Shown here: in pieces, positions 9,384-17,443 of the stretch
Layout: the number at the start of each line of letters is the position of its first letter
Position numbering within the stretch: position 1 is the stretch's first letter
NCBI GenBank assembly: GCA_964519955.1
Contig: CAZFLM010000018.1
Location: forward strand, 26,916-90,915
Origin: CAZFLM01 sp964519955
GTDB taxonomy: Bacteria > Armatimonadota > Chthonomonadetes > Chthonomonadales > CAJBBX01
DNA: 64,000 nt
Direction: 5' to 3'
Translations under genes and position numbers: made by a program
The notes under the pieces: generated by a model
Database searches by the model: none
Told to the model about the DNA's origin: nothing
The model's input: only the letters and a program-made list of their open reading frames with translations

Positions 9384-11627
9384 GTGCATAATCCCCCTGA
9401 CGGATCGGTTGTCGAAGCGGCAGCCGGGGCCGAAGTCCAGGTCTCGTTCGATGTAAGCAACACCTACCCGGCGCCGATGGCCTACTACCTGGAGGTCGGA
9501 GGTCTGCCTGGCGCCGACTGGGGCTCCGGGTTTGGCCAGGCCGCCATGCAGTCGGTGCCTCCCGGCGGCAGCGCCGTGGTGTCCGCCGCCCTGCGCCCTC
9601 GCGGCTCGACCTCGCCGGCGGATGCGCCCCTGGTGCTGCGCATCATGTGCTGCCCGCCGGACGCCGCGTTCTTCTCCACGCCGGTCTCGGAGCACCGCGT
9701 CACGCTCCGTGTGGCCGGCGCAGCCGTGTCTCCGCCTCCGCCGGAGCCAGTTCCGCCGCCCGAGCCCGAGCGGGCAGCCACCGCGGCTCCCACCCCTGTG
9801 GCGCCGCAGCCTCCACCGCCCGAGCCCGCGGTCGTGCCTACTCCGCCGCCTCCGCAGCCTGCTCCGCCCGCACCCACTCCCGCGCCATACGTCGCGCCCC
9901 CAGTGACGACGACGCCCGCTCCATCGCCCACGCCGCCCGCGGCGCAGCCCGCACCGACGCCACCCAGATCGGCACCGCAGCCGGCTGCTCCTCTGCCGCC
10001 CGAGCCAGTGCCCGAGGAGCCGCCGGAGCCCGCCAAAACGGGGCCGCCTACCGAGCCATTCAGGGTCTACGGCGAGGAGTACCGCGAGGGCGACGTGCTC
10101 GCGGTGAAGCCGGGCGACACGCTGCTGCTGCGCTTCCGGTTCGAGAACACCGCCCAGCGCCGGCGCGTGTACGTGCTGCAGAACGACGAGACGCTGCCGC
10201 GCGGCTGGCTTGAGCTGGTGCAGGACCAGGTGAGCATCGCGGCCCGCGGGAGCGACGAGGTGAGCGCCCGCATCCGCGTGCCCGCCAACGCCTCGCCGGA
10301 CCAGAACCCCTACCTCGTCCAGATAAGCACCGGGCTGTCCGGAGAGCCGCTCAAGCCGCGGACGTTCCAGCTCGAGGTGCAGTCTGTCGCCACCGTGGCG
10401 CTGACGACGCCAGCACAGGTCGTCAAGATAGGCCCCGTCGGCCGAACGGTCACCTTCCCGTTCGAGGTGACCAACCGCGGCAACACCGCGACCTCCTTCC
10501 GCATCGCCGTCAAGGACCCGCAGTCCGAGGCCGACGCGGAGGGCGCGCGCCGCGAACTCTACGAGACGCCCACGTGGCGCTACCTGTTCGACAAGGAGAC
10601 GGACAAGGTCGAGAGCCAGGGCACCAGGCAGGCGCCGCCAAAGGCCGTCTCGCTCAAGGTGGTCCGCAAGGGCATCTGGTGGTTCGGCTTCAAGGAGACC
10701 CACGGCGCCCGGGTAGTTGCGGTACCGGTCACCGATCCGACCAACTCCGCAAACGGCGGCAACGCGCTCGACATCACCGCCGTCCGGTGGCGCCTCTCCC
10801 CGCTGCCGCTGTTCCTCACGCTCCCCCTGCTGCTGCTCCTGATGTTCGTGATGGGCAGCGGCGCGACGGACCTGAAGGTCGGCAACGCCTACTACGCAGA
10901 CACTGGCGACGCGCGGCGCACAGCCTACGTCTACGATCCGGGGCAGGAGCCCGAGGGCGGGGGCGCGAAGACCGACGTCAGCGTCGCGGCCGAGTTCCAG
11001 TGGAAGGCCAACCTGGTGTCGGTCCAACGGCTCACCGCCAAGCACGGCGAGACGGTCGAGACGTCGGAGGTCGGCGTGCGCTCGCCGCACAGGGCCAGAC
11101 CGGTGACGGTTGCCTCCGCCGAATACCAGACGGAGCGGCTCTACACCATCGGCCCGGCGTTCCTCGGCTTCGGCGGCGACAACGTCACCGTGAGGTTCGT
11201 GGCCCGCCGCACCAAGGGCTATCTGACGGTCGTCGATCGCAGCGGCCGAGCCATCGAGCCCATCGACGACAAGGTGGACCTGCCGGACCGGCCAGACACG
11301 CCCTGCAAGACGTACGAGGTGGACGCAACCAAGATCAACGGCCAGTTCGCCTTCGTGCGCCTCCGCAACGACTGGCGGCGGGACTCGCCGAAGGGAGACC
11401 TGCAGATCAACTGGTGGCCGCTCAAATGGCCCAAGACCGTGTTCCCGGAGAACGTGGCCGCCATCAAGCCGGAAGGGGACGTCGTGAGAACGAGTGACGT
11501 CTCGGGCGACCTGAAGATCGACGGTGACGCGCTGTCGGGGAACCCCGAGGCCGACAGCCTGGTGATCCTGACCACCGACGCCGACAGCCCCATCGTCAAG
11601 ATCCGGCCCAAGGGGAGAGCCCAATGA
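9384..11627 (+). CDS. Large single-pass membrane protein with Ig-like N-terminus and Pro-rich linker
   Basis: Unrecognised 747-residue protein. GTG at 9384 follows AGGGAG. Residues 1-110 form a beta-rich Ig-like module. Residues about 113-215 are extremely rich in Pro (PPPPEP-type repeats). Another one or two Ig-like, NEW3-type modules follow (LAVKPGDTLLLRFRFENTAQ, VTFPFEVTNRGNTATSFRIA). A hydrophobic helix LPLFLTLPLLLLLMFVMGSG lies near residues 472-491, then about 255 further residues. There is no N-terminal signal peptide, so the first 470 residues may be cytoplasmic and the tail outside, as the long-charged N-side suggests. It overlaps the next gene by four bases (ATGA). A membrane or baseplate anchor for the injection particle is inference. 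Confidence 0.8.
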   Translation: MHNPPDGSVVEAAAGAEVQVSFDVSNTYPAPMAYYLEVGGLPGADWGSGFGQAAMQSVPPGGSAVVSAALRPRGSTSPADAPLVLRIMCCPPDAAFFSTPVSEHRVTLRVAGAAVSPPPPEPVPPPEPERAATAAPTPVAPQPPPPEPAVVPTPPPPQPAPPAPTPAPYVAPPVTTTPAPSPTPPAAQPAPTPPRSAPQPAAPLPPEPVPEEPPEPAKTGPPTEPFRVYGEEYREGDVLAVKPGDTLLLRFRFENTAQRRRVYVLQNDETLPRGWLELVQDQVSIAARGSDEVSARIRVPANASPDQNPYLVQISTGLSGEPLKPRTFQLEVQSVATVALTTPAQVVKIGPVGRTVTFPFEVTNRGNTATSFRIAVKDPQSEADAEGARRELYETPTWRYLFDKETDKVESQGTRQAPPKAVSLKVVRKGIWWFGFKETHGARVVAVPVTDPTNSANGGNALDITAVRWRLSPLPLFLTLPLLLLLMFVMGSGATDLKVGNAYYADTGDARRTAYVYDPGQEPEGGGAKTDVSVAAEFQWKANLVSVQRLTAKHGETVETSEVGVRSPHRARPVTVASAEYQTERLYTIGPAFLGFGGDNVTVRFVARRTKGYLTVVDRSGRAIEPIDDKVDLPDRPDTPCKTYEVDATKINGQFAFVRLRNDWRRDSPKGDLQINWWPLKWPKTVFPENVAAIKPEGDVVRTSDVSGDLKIDGDALSGNPEADSLVILTTDADSPIVKIRPKGRAQ

Positions 11628-14101
11628 TCCTCCTGAACCCCGAGGTGAACATCGTCCCGGGCGCCCCTGGCCGGCTCGAACTGGTGGCGGGCGGCGCGAC
11701 TGGCGTCGTCGGAGCGGGCCACGCGGTCGTGCGCCTCGAGAACGACACCGATCAGCAGAACTCCTTCGTCGTGCACGTGGCATCCGAGGCGCCGCTGTGG
11801 CAGGACGCCTGGTACACGATGGAGGCCCTGGGCACCCCCAATGCCGTCCACCCCGACCAGTACGGCGCCCAGAAGCGGTCGGTGACGGTGTTCGTCGAGG
11901 CGCACCAGACCCGCGACGTGATGGTTCGGTTCAACGTGCCGCGCACCCCCGAGGCCCGCGCCGGCGTCTACCCGTTCCAGATCGTGGTGAACACACGCAT
12001 CCTCGCGCCGGGCGTGCCCCCAGGCGAGGGGCGGATCCGCCGCCTCGACGCCAAGGCCATCGTGCGCCCCTTCTACCAGTGGAGCGTGTCGCTCGCGCCG
12101 CCGGCCAGGCGGGTGGGCATCTTCCGCCGGTCCGCCGGCTACGAAGCGCAGATCGTCAACGAGGGCAACGACTGGCTCTACTGCGCGCTGAGCTTCGGAG
12201 ACCAGCAGAACCTGCTGGCGCAGACGCCCACGTCTAAGGTCGCAGTGCCTCCTCCGCCGGCGGGCGCCAGCAGCATGGCCCGCAGCGTCCCCGTCCGCGC
12301 CACCGCCAAGATGCGCCAGTTCCGCGGCGAGCGCACTCCGCTGAGCCTCGCGCTGCAGGCCAGCCGCATCGAGGCGCCCTCCGTGCCGGAGCTGGAAGGC
12401 GACGTCACCGCCGGCGTGCCCAGCGCCAACCTGACGCGCGGTGTCGTTGAGGAGCCGACGCAGGAGCACAAGGCGCCCGAGCAGGCGCAGCTCGTCTACT
12501 GCCCTCTCATCCCGACAAGCTGGTCCGGCTGCTTCGGCCAGATGGTGCAGAACGCAAAGAAGCTCGCCCTGACCCTCGTCGGGCTCATCCTCCTCTACAC
12601 AATGTACTGCTACGCAGTCGACAGGTTCATCCGGCACGATCTGGCAGTGACCATCAACCAGCCGCGGCGCGACCCTGGCTCGCGGGGCAAGGAGCAGTTC
12701 ATCCCGCTGTCGGGCCGCTACCTCGACGGCGGCCGACTGGTCTTCTACGAGGACAAGGGCGACAACAAGCAGGGCGAGGAGCTGGACAGCATTCCGCTCA
12801 GCCCGAAGAACGTCGAGCTTGTCACGCTCGGGCAGGAGCGCCAGAGCTACAAAGTGCCGGTCGACCTGAAAGCCCACAAGGCGCTGAACGATAAGAGCGT
12901 CCGCGTCGGGTTCCAGCGCGCCGCAATGCTCCGCCTCTGGAAGAACCCCATCATCCCGGAGTCCTGGGCGGGCAAGACGGAGATGATATTCGGCGCGCCG
13001 TCCGTATCGCCCGCGGTGAAGATGGCCCGCACCACGTACAGCCCTGGTGGGGAGATCCGGCTCGAGATCCAGGCGAGCGCCGACAACTGCCCGCGCGTGC
13101 GCGGCGTTTCGGTCGGCGGGGACCCGGTGAAGCAGTTCACGCAGGCGGGCACGAACGTCAGCTTTGCGTGCCCGGCGAACGCGAAGAACAACGACACCGT
13201 CGAGGTGGACTACGAGGGTGGCGGCAGAGCCAGCTCGCCGCCCATCACCGTCGAAGCGCCGCCCGTGCCGCCGCCAGGCCCCATGTCGCTCAAGGCCGCC
13301 GGACCGGTCAAGCCTGGAGCCACGGTGCAGCTCGCCGGTGGGAGCAACCTCGGACGAGGAGGCCGGATCTGGCTGCGCGGGCTGACGGTGGTCGAGGCGA
13401 ATGTGGTCTCCTGGACGCCGCCGACCTTCATGGCCCCGCCAGCCGGCGAGTACGTCGTGTCCATCCAGCGCGAGGGTGACCCTGCGCCGTTCCCGGTGAA
13501 CGGCAAGCTGGTCGTCAAGGACGGTGGCGGGAAGCCGGTCGTGGGCGGAGGCAAGCCGGTCGTGGGTGGTGGCAAGCCGGTCATAGGGACTGGAGGACCT
13601 GTCACCGGTGGCGACCCGATCGACGCCTACATCCAGCACTACTCGGGCGACCAGCGCAGCGCGGAGTACATGGCCGCCACCGCCTACAAGACGATGGCCG
13701 CCGCGTTCAACCAGGATCGGGCCAACGCGGGCAGGCGAGCGGAGTTCGCGGCCGCGTGGCAGACCGCGCAGCGAGCACTCGGCAAGGAGCCCAGCGGCGA
13801 TGCGCTCGTGCTGGCGGAGACCGCCAACGCGATCGGAATGGCGCTGTACGACCTGAACCACGCGCCGCCCAAGTACGAGCAGGACTGGAAGGACAGCCTG
13901 CGGCGCGCCATGAACCAGCCAATGACGCCGGTGAAGAAGGCAGTCGACCCCTACCTGTGGCGCTACGGCTTCATGGCCTTCATCGAGGGCGACTGGACGC
14001 AGGGCCGGGCCTACCTGAGGGATACCTACCGCAAGGCGGGCCTAAGCGACGCCGAGAGCAAGGCCGGGCTGGACCGGCTCATCCAGCGTTTCCGGCGGTA
14101 G
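11624..14101 (+). CDS. Second large single-pass membrane protein of the eCIS locus
   Basis: The 825-residue protein starts within the stop of the previous gene. Its N-terminal half is beta-rich with Ig-like modules (RLENDTDQQNSFVVHVASEA, RDVMVRFNVPRTPEARAGVY) like its neighbour. One membrane helix (LALTLVGLILLYTMYCYAVD) lies near residues 311-330. The region after it has further Ig/IPT-like strands, a short Gly/Lys/Pro repeat (GGGKPVVGGGKPV, three units near 627-655), and a helical C-terminal domain of about 165 residues. The architecture parallels the upstream gene, so the pair probably work together. I cannot name the family. Candidate roles are a membrane dock for the particle or a surface receptor. 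Confidence 0.8.
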   Translation: MILLNPEVNIVPGAPGRLELVAGGATGVVGAGHAVVRLENDTDQQNSFVVHVASEAPLWQDAWYTMEALGTPNAVHPDQYGAQKRSVTVFVEAHQTRDVMVRFNVPRTPEARAGVYPFQIVVNTRILAPGVPPGEGRIRRLDAKAIVRPFYQWSVSLAPPARRVGIFRRSAGYEAQIVNEGNDWLYCALSFGDQQNLLAQTPTSKVAVPPPPAGASSMARSVPVRATAKMRQFRGERTPLSLALQASRIEAPSVPELEGDVTAGVPSANLTRGVVEEPTQEHKAPEQAQLVYCPLIPTSWSGCFGQMVQNAKKLALTLVGLILLYTMYCYAVDRFIRHDLAVTINQPRRDPGSRGKEQFIPLSGRYLDGGRLVFYEDKGDNKQGEELDSIPLSPKNVELVTLGQERQSYKVPVDLKAHKALNDKSVRVGFQRAAMLRLWKNPIIPESWAGKTEMIFGAPSVSPAVKMARTTYSPGGEIRLEIQASADNCPRVRGVSVGGDPVKQFTQAGTNVSFACPANAKNNDTVEVDYEGGGRASSPPITVEAPPVPPPGPMSLKAAGPVKPGATVQLAGGSNLGRGGRIWLRGLTVVEANVVSWTPPTFMAPPAGEYVVSIQREGDPAPFPVNGKLVVKDGGGKPVVGGGKPVVGGGKPVIGTGGPVTGGDPIDAYIQHYSGDQRSAEYMAATAYKTMAAAFNQDRANAGRRAEFAAAWQTAQRALGKEPSGDALVLAETANAIGMALYDLNHAPPKYEQDWKDSLRRAMNQPMTPVKKAVDPYLWRYGFMAFIEGDWTQGRAYLRDTYRKAGLSDAESKAGLDRLIQRFRR

Positions 14102-14120
14102 GCCGGTGCGGGCCCGCGTA

Positions 14121-14159
14121 AGCGAGGAGGCGCCTCCGGTGTGGAGACGCCTCCTCGCT
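14121..14159. terminator. Bidirectional hairpin between convergent operons
   Basis: A perfect 12-bp inverted repeat (AGCGAGGAGGCG / CGCCTCCTCGCT) with partly complementary loop lies between the end of the + strand eCIS block (14101) and the end of the - strand TPR gene (14183). It could stop transcription from both sides. Confidence 0.75.
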
Positions 14160-14182
14160 GTGTTCCGATGACGGCCGTCGCG

Positions 14183-14953
14183 TCAGCGCCACTGCGCCAG
14201 CAGACCGTCGATCTCCTTGCGCGTCTGAGCATCCGGGTTGTGGGTGAGCGCGCTCTCCAGCACTTCGACCGCCTTCGCCCGCTCGCCCTGGTAGTCGTAC
14301 AGACGCGCCAGGCGCACATAGGCCACCGCGAAGTCCGGAGACTTCTCCACGGCCTGCTTGTACGCGTCGAGCGCCCCGGACATGTCGCCCTTGCTCATCA
14401 GCACGTCGCCGTCGAGCCGCCAGGACGCGGCGCTCTGCTGGGCCCGGCCGGCCTCAGCCCTCGACTGCCCCGCCGTCGGCAGAATGGTGCACGCGTTCAC
14501 GATGCTGGAGATGATCATCGATGCCAGCTCATCGGTCGAGCGGGCGTCCATCGCGCGCAGGCTGCCTGGATCCGCCGTGACGAGCCCCGTCGGGCCGGCG
14601 TTCGGCGCGGTCACGATGACCGTCGTCTTGCCACCGGCGGTCACTCGCGCCTTCTTGAGGTTCTTGAACCACACCTGACCGCCGTCCTGCAGCTTCTCGA
14701 AGCGCTTGGCGATTGTCTCGGCCCGGGTCTTCATCGGCCACGCCTTGCCGACCTGCGCCTTCACCTCGGTGACCGACCGCTGCACGCCCTGGTACTTGAG
14801 CCGCACCACGTAGAACTCCGGCTCGCCGGGCACGGTCACCCGCTCGGCCCAGAACTGCGCCCGCGACTGCGCGGCAGCCCGTGCGCCGCCCACGAGGATC
14901 AGGCCGGCAACCACGGCGACAGAGCCACACGCTGCGATCCATCTCGTCTTCAT
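14183..14953 (-). CDS. Exported TPR protein A
   Basis: The 256-residue protein has a signal peptide (MKTRWIAACGSVAVVAGLIL, cut near ARAAAQ). The middle domain contains ERVTVPGEPEFYVVRLKYQG and a helix RAETIAKRFEKLQDGGQVW. The C-terminus has about two TPR units (GDMSGALDAYKQAVEKSPDF, GERAKAVEVLESALTHNPDA). It is a paralogue of the gene just upstream (14975-15700), with the same order of signal peptide, 120-residue domain and TPRs. The 21-base spacing to that gene suggests co-transcription. TPRs mediate protein-protein contacts; partners are unknown, but the neighbouring exported caspase-like protein is a candidate. Confidence 0.8.
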   Translation of the reverse strand: MKTRWIAACGSVAVVAGLILVGGARAAAQSRAQFWAERVTVPGEPEFYVVRLKYQGVQRSVTEVKAQVGKAWPMKTRAETIAKRFEKLQDGGQVWFKNLKKARVTAGGKTTVIVTAPNAGPTGLVTADPGSLRAMDARSTDELASMIISSIVNACTILPTAGQSRAEAGRAQQSAASWRLDGDVLMSKGDMSGALDAYKQAVEKSPDFAVAYVRLARLYDYQGERAKAVEVLESALTHNPDAQTRKEIDGLLAQWR

Positions 14954-14974
14954 GGGTTACCCCTCCCAGCCATC

Positions 14975-15700
14975 CTACTGCTTGAGCCTGATGATAGCGG
15001 TCGTCAGCCGCCGCTTCGCGGCTTGTGACTTCGTGCCCTTCAGCCCATCCTGCAGGATCTGTCGCGCGCGATCCGGCTCGCCCGCCCTGGCGACCAGGCC
15101 GGCCAGCCGCGTGCGCGCCGCCACGAAGTGCGGGTCGATGGCCAGCGCCTTCCTGTACGCATCCATCGCAGCCGCCGAGCTGCCGCCGGCCGCCAGCGCG
15201 TCGCCATCCATCCGCAACTGCAGGGCCGTGGCAGGCAGCGCGGCGCCGCCCTTGTCCACGGCCGCGATGCTGGAGTACATGCGCTTCATGTGGTCGATCC
15301 ACTGCTTGGCCAGCTCGTCCTTGCTGCCGGCCTGCGACTGCGCCACCGAGCCCGCGTCGGCGGTAACGAGGATCGTGGTCCTGCCGGAGCCTGCAACCCC
15401 AACGTACTTCTCCGAGCCAATGCGTTCGAGCCGCAGCCGGTCCGCCCACGACGGGTCGTCCTCGCTCAGCCGCTGCATCCGCTCGGCGATCTTGTTGGCT
15501 CGCTCTTCCTTCGTGTACCGGCCGGCGTGCGAGAGCACCTCCAGGATGCAGCGCTTCACGCCGGGGATCTCGGCGACGACCACATAGTACGTCTGCCCGT
15601 CCGCGGCGGCTGGCTTGACGGTGAACTTCGGCGTAGACGCCGCAGCCGGCACGCACGCGAGCATGCCAATCAGGCAGGTCAGTGATGCCATACGCAGCAT
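14975..15700 (-). CDS. Exported TPR protein B, paralogue of protein A
   Basis: The 241-residue protein has a signal peptide (MLRMASLTCLIGMLACVPAA), then a domain with TYYVVVAEIPGVKRCILEVL and KEERANKIAERMQRLSEDDP, and two TPR units (GSSAAAMDAYRKALAIDPHF, GEPDRARQILQDGLKGTKSQ). The shared R-A-x-x-I-A-x-R helix with its downstream neighbour indicates a duplication. The N-terminal domain recalls the periplasmic region that precedes some MscS-like channels, but I cannot confirm this. Probably in one operon with protein A, and possibly with the LuxR-type gene 89 bases upstream. Confidence 0.8.
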   Translation of the reverse strand: MLRMASLTCLIGMLACVPAAASTPKFTVKPAAADGQTYYVVVAEIPGVKRCILEVLSHAGRYTKEERANKIAERMQRLSEDDPSWADRLRLERIGSEKYVGVAGSGRTTILVTADAGSVAQSQAGSKDELAKQWIDHMKRMYSSIAAVDKGGAALPATALQLRMDGDALAAGGSSAAAMDAYRKALAIDPHFVAARTRLAGLVARAGEPDRARQILQDGLKGTKSQAAKRRLTTAIIRLKQ

Positions 15701-15789
15701 GGGAGTGCCTCCCTCGGGCCGCCCCGCACATCCGCTCGGGCATTCACCACGCCCACGATGGCGACGCGAACCACCTCGATGCCATTATA

Positions 15790-17421
15790 TCACTGGTCCG
15801 GCGAGGCAGCAAGGCGCGCCTCGCCGCTCACCCAGAGCGAGCCGTCCGCCCCGATCGCCACGCCATAGGCGGCCAGCCCCGCGGGAAGAGGGATCCGCTC
15901 GACCAGCTCGCCCCCGATTGTGTAGACGACGATCCGGCGCGGATTGTGCGACAGGACGTAGAGACGCTCGAGGTGGTCGACCGCGAGCATCCCGTACGTC
16001 GAGCCCGGCAGCGACCAGAGCCGCTCCGGCGCCCCCGCAGCGCTGTACGTCTCGATCGCGCTGCGGCCCGGGTGAACGCGGTGCAGCGCGATCTCCCCGG
16101 TCGACGCCACCGCAATGCCGTCGTACGAGCCCTCCTCCAGGGGATCGCCGATGTCCCGCTCCCACGCCCCCGAGCGTGCCAACACGCCGACCGGCGCGGC
16201 GCACTGCCCGGAACGCGCCAGGAGCACCTTGCCGGTCGGCCCCGCCGCGAGCTGCGTCACGCGCCCATCCGCGAAGCGCTCCACCCGCCGCCCGCCCTCC
16301 GAGAACGCCAGCACGCCGTCGGTGAGCCAGCCGGATGTAGCCAGAAGGCGCCCGTCGAGATGGAAGGCGAGGCACGCCGCGTCCGCCAGGCGAGCGCTCG
16401 TGCTGGGCGCTCCGGCAAACGCGCGAGCGCTGCTGCCGTCCGGCGCGAGTTCTACGATCTCGGCGGTGTTCAGATCGCGCTGCGCCAGGCCGTCGCTCAC
16501 CACGTAGAGGTGGCCCGGTGTGAAGCCACGGTCCGCCGCGGACGGTGGCGCGACGCACACGCCTCGCGCCGCCGCCAACCGGCCCGCACCTAGCGCTCCC
16601 AGGACCTCGCCCGAACGCGACAGGTGCAGCACTACGCCGCAGTCCCTTGAGCGCGCCAGCCTGTCCGACCGCAGCGGGATTGCTGCCGCCCCTCCGACGA
16701 GCATCAGCGCAAGGCCCACGTCGGCCACCCGGCGCAGCGCCGAGCTGCTCGTGGCGTTCTCCGTGTCGGTCATGCCGGCCAGCAGCCGGTAGAGCACATC
16801 CTCGTCCAGCACATCGTGGTCGGTGGTCCGGTGCACAAACTCCAGCGTGTCCATCTCCAGATAGCCGAGCGCGACCGCGCGTGCCACCGCCTGCATCGGT
16901 TTGCTCACTCCCAGCCGCCGGTAGATCTGGGCGAAGTGGGTGTCCACCGTGCGCGGGGCGATGCGCAGCCGCCTGGCGATCTCCTTGTGCGGCACGTCGC
17001 GGCTGGCCTCGCGCAGCAGCTCGACCTGTCGCCTGGTCAGCAGGGCCCGGCGCTCGCCGCATGGGGGCGGGACGGCGCGCCGCTCCGGGAACAGCCTGGC
17101 GAGCGCATGCGCCAGCACGTCGCGTTCGCCGTAAGCCTCCGAGAGGGCTGCCACGAACTCCGCGTGCTGCTCGCCGCCGCCCAGGCGCTCGACCACCGCG
17201 TCCACCACGTCCAGGAGCCAGCGGGCGGACGATCCGGCGTCGCTCGCGGGTCCGGCGCAGCGCTGCTCGGCAGCGGGGACCGGGCGACCGGGCGTTCTGT
17301 ACGGCGCAGCGAGGGCCTCACCCGCCAGCAGCAGCGCCGTCGCCAGCGGGTCGCCGGGGCGGTCCCGGTGGCCGGGCGCACTCAGTGAGGCCGCGACCGA
17401 CAGATACCTCGCAACGGACAT
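15790..17421 (-). CDS. Membrane-tethered LuxR-type transcription factor with extracytoplasmic beta-propeller
   Basis: The 543-residue protein combines three parts. Residues about 127-185 are a LuxR/FixJ-type HTH: LLTRRQVELLREASRDVPHK, IARRLRIAPRTVDTHFAQIY, RRLGVSKPMQAVARAVALGY. Residues 232-250 (VADVGLALMLVGGAAAIPL) look like one membrane helix. Residues 255-543 are Gly/Asp-rich repeats of NHL/SMP-30 type (GHLYVVSDGLAQRDLNTAEI, YGMLAVDHLERLYVLSHNPR, YGVAIGADGSLWVSGEARLA), probably a six-bladed propeller outside the membrane. No receiver domain is present. The design resembles ToxR/CadC one-component sensors but with a LuxR HTH. It lies 22 bases after the caspase-like gene, so it may regulate that operon or the convergent eCIS operon. 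The signal sensed is unknown. Confidence 0.8.
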   Translation of the reverse strand: MSVARYLSVAASLSAPGHRDRPGDPLATALLLAGEALAAPYRTPGRPVPAAEQRCAGPASDAGSSARWLLDVVDAVVERLGGGEQHAEFVAALSEAYGERDVLAHALARLFPERRAVPPPCGERRALLTRRQVELLREASRDVPHKEIARRLRIAPRTVDTHFAQIYRRLGVSKPMQAVARAVALGYLEMDTLEFVHRTTDHDVLDEDVLYRLLAGMTDTENATSSSALRRVADVGLALMLVGGAAAIPLRSDRLARSRDCGVVLHLSRSGEVLGALGAGRLAAARGVCVAPPSAADRGFTPGHLYVVSDGLAQRDLNTAEIVELAPDGSSARAFAGAPSTSARLADAACLAFHLDGRLLATSGWLTDGVLAFSEGGRRVERFADGRVTQLAAGPTGKVLLARSGQCAAPVGVLARSGAWERDIGDPLEEGSYDGIAVASTGEIALHRVHPGRSAIETYSAAGAPERLWSLPGSTYGMLAVDHLERLYVLSHNPRRIVVYTIGGELVERIPLPAGLAAYGVAIGADGSLWVSGEARLAASPDQ

Positions 17422-17443
17422 GGCACGCCCACCCAGCCAGCGC

